DNA of 64,000 bases from Oceanobacter antarcticus (GTDB taxonomy: Bacteria > Pseudomonadota > Gammaproteobacteria > Pseudomonadales > Oceanobacteraceae). The position numbers were made by a program, and so were the translations under genes. Of this stretch, positions 62,729 to 64,000 are shown piece by piece. Every line of letters begins with the position of its first letter. Position 1 is the stretch's first letter. The stretch spans positions 186,001-250,000 of the forward strand of contig NZ_JBBKTX010000001.1 of the NCBI RefSeq assembly GCF_044962685.1. Direction: 5' to 3'. The notes under the pieces were generated by a model. That model saw nothing but the letters and a program-made list of their open reading frames with translations. It did not search any database and had not been told where the DNA came from.

Positions 62729-63894
62729 ATGCACTTGCTGCTGTATTTCAGACCTTGCTGAAAAGCAAGGGTCAGCCTGGTGGCCGTGTTGCCCCCTTTG
62801 TTATCCTGCTGTTGGTGGTGACGGTACTGGCGTCGGTCGCTAATCTGCTGATCCCGGAAACCTCGGCATTACATGTCAGTACCTACACTATTACCTTGCT
62901 GGGCAAGTATCTCAGTTACGCCATGCTGGCACTGGCGGTGGATGTGATCTGGGGTTATTGCGGCATTCTCAGCCTTGGCCACGGTGCGTTTTTTGCGCTG
63001 GGTGGTTACGGTATGGGGATGTATCTGATGCGTCAGATTGGTGACCGGGGTGTGTACGGTAACCCGGAGCTACCCGATTTTATGGTGTTTCTCGACTGGC
63101 ACGAACTGCCCTGGTTCTGGCTCGGTATGGATCAGTTCTGGTTTGCCATGCTGATGGCGGTGGTGGTACCCGGTATTCTCGCTTATGTGTTTGGCTGGCT
63201 GGCATTTCGCTCACGGGTAACCGGGGTGTATCTGTCGATCATGACCCAGGCGCTCACTTATGCCTTGTTGCTGTCGTTCTTTCGTAATGAAATGGGTTTT
63301 GGTGGCAATAATGGTCTGACCGATTTCAAGGATATTCTCGGCTTCGATTTGCAGTCGGATACCACCCGAGTGGCGCTGTTTTTGATCACCGCACTGATGT
63401 TGTCGCTGACATTGATTACCAGTCACTGGATTATGAAGTCGCGGCTTGGCAAGGTGATTGTGGCGATTCGGGATGGCGAAGCCCGCGCCCGCTTTATCGG
63501 CTACCGCACCGAGCAGTACAAGGTCTGGCTATTTGTGTATTCCGCTGTGATAGCGGCCATTGCCGGTGCCTTGTATGTACCGCAGGTGGGCATTATCAAT
63601 CCGGGCGAGTTCTCGCCCATCAACTCGATTGAAGTGGTGATCTGGGTGGCGGTGGGTGGCCGTGGCACCTTGATTGGTGCGGTTATTGGCGCGCTGTTGG
63701 TGAACTATGCCAAAACCCGCTTCACCGCGATCATGCCGGATGGCTGGCTGTTCGCGCTGGGTGCCCTGTTTGTGCTGGTTACTCTGTATTTGCCCAAAGG
63801 CCTGATGGGTATTTATGGCCAGTTGCAACAGCGTTTTGCAACCCGGCCGGTTGCCCCGACGAAACCGACTACGACCGGGGAGGTGTCCTCATGA
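62725..63894 (+). CDS. urtC: Urea ABC transporter, permease UrtC
   Basis: A 389-residue LivM-type permease with about ten helices. Landmarks are YCGILSLGHGAFFALGGYGMGMYL, GFGGNNGLTDFKDILGFDL and VIWVAVGGRGTLIGAVIGALLVNYAKT. It starts on ATGA overlapping urtB and ends on ATGA overlapping urtD, so the permease and ATPase genes are tightly coupled. Confidence 0.96.
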   Translation: MNALAAVFQTLLKSKGQPGGRVAPFVILLLVVTVLASVANLLIPETSALHVSTYTITLLGKYLSYAMLALAVDVIWGYCGILSLGHGAFFALGGYGMGMYLMRQIGDRGVYGNPELPDFMVFLDWHELPWFWLGMDQFWFAMLMAVVVPGILAYVFGWLAFRSRVTGVYLSIMTQALTYALLLSFFRNEMGFGGNNGLTDFKDILGFDLQSDTTRVALFLITALMLSLTLITSHWIMKSRLGKVIVAIRDGEARARFIGYRTEQYKVWLFVYSAVIAAIAGALYVPQVGIINPGEFSPINSIEVVIWVAVGGRGTLIGAVIGALLVNYAKTRFTAIMPDGWLFALGALFVLVTLYLPKGLMGIYGQLQQRFATRPVAPTKPTTTGEVSS

Positions 63895-64000
63895 GTGTGA
63901 TTGAAACAGTCTCTGATCAGGCTCGCGATGTGTTCCGGCCAGATCAGGTGTGGCCATTCCTGATGCCGAAGAAGCCCGAAATCAATGTCTCGCAGCAGGT
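63891..64000 (+). CDS. urtD: Urea ABC transporter, ATP-binding protein UrtD, N-terminal part
   Basis: The frame MSVIETVSDQARDVFRPDQVWPFL starts at 63891 inside an ATGA overlap with urtC and runs off the right edge, before the Walker A motif. The Arg-Pro-Asp-Gln-Val-Trp segment matches the typical UrtD start, and the urtABC order predicts urtD here. Confidence 0.85.
   Translation, partial: MSVIETVSDQARDVFRPDQVWPFLMPKKPEINVSQQ

Overview
The window is chromosomal DNA of a motile Gram-negative gammaproteobacterium. The evidence is a MotY-type flagellar stator protein, TonB/Exb import, CopA/CopB outer-membrane copper handling, PBP1C with alpha-2-macroglobulin, and E. coli-like YacL, RNase T, YbcJ and PyrC. 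Gene style, moderate GC and the marine-type gene mix suggest an Oceanospirillales-like bacterium (Oceanobacter/Thalassolituus relatives). That placement is inference; there is no rRNA in the window.

Layout. 1-3021: an iron-uptake operon on the minus strand (exbB-exbD-exbD-tonB, then a siderophore receptor running off the left edge) behind a Fur box. 3811-7964: flavodoxin, two unknown proteins, a MocR-type regulator and a small protein with a possible Cys-His-Asp core. 8110-10063: a DNA methyltransferase gene reduced to its two ends, with a low-GC minus-strand pair (BRCT protein plus unknown protein) in place of its middle, followed by tRNA-Arg(CCU). 10658-16023: a copper island, with a CusRS/CopRS-type two-component system facing copA-copB across a perfect 16-bp inverted repeat. 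16110-20616: flgA-flgM-flgN-ycgR (minus) facing cheV-cheR (plus), with a clear sigma-28 promoter in front of flgM. 20716-24733: GNAT, yacL, rnt, pyrC, motY. 25009-32623: pbpC translationally coupled to a very large alpha-2-macroglobulin lipoprotein. 32963-36830: a TSP3-repeat lipoprotein, a secreted coiled-coil protein, argG, ybcJ.

36905-43478 is an accessory zone. It holds a decayed integron (3' end of intI, a gene cassette with yefM-yoeB in reverse orientation and a foldable attC), two deleted IS5-type transposases, a broken secreted-protein gene with FG-GAP-like segments, an Rpn-type nuclease gene and REP-like repeats.

43548-53778 is ordinary chromosome: DUF4239 membrane protein, nitroreductase, Cache-HAMP-GGDEF diguanylate cyclase, NlpC/P60 lipoprotein, glutaminase, LysR facing doxX and a DOPA-dioxygenase-like gene, a DUF318 permease with a CxxC thioredoxin-like protein, a GST-N-like protein and a group II truncated haemoglobin.

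54001 to the right end is a urea-uptake block. It starts with a giant hybrid histidine kinase whose sensor is an NCS1-type transporter followed by a Cys-rich segment, coupled to a REC-LuxR regulator. A REP-associated transposase (RAYT) flanked by REP repeats follows, then urtA-urtB-urtC and the start of urtD. The most unusual items are the cassette-swapped methyltransferase, the integron relic whose cassette ends still match each other, the transporter-fused kinase beside urt, the RAYT/REP system, and a divergent pair of long structured repeats at 3.5 and 24.8 kb.
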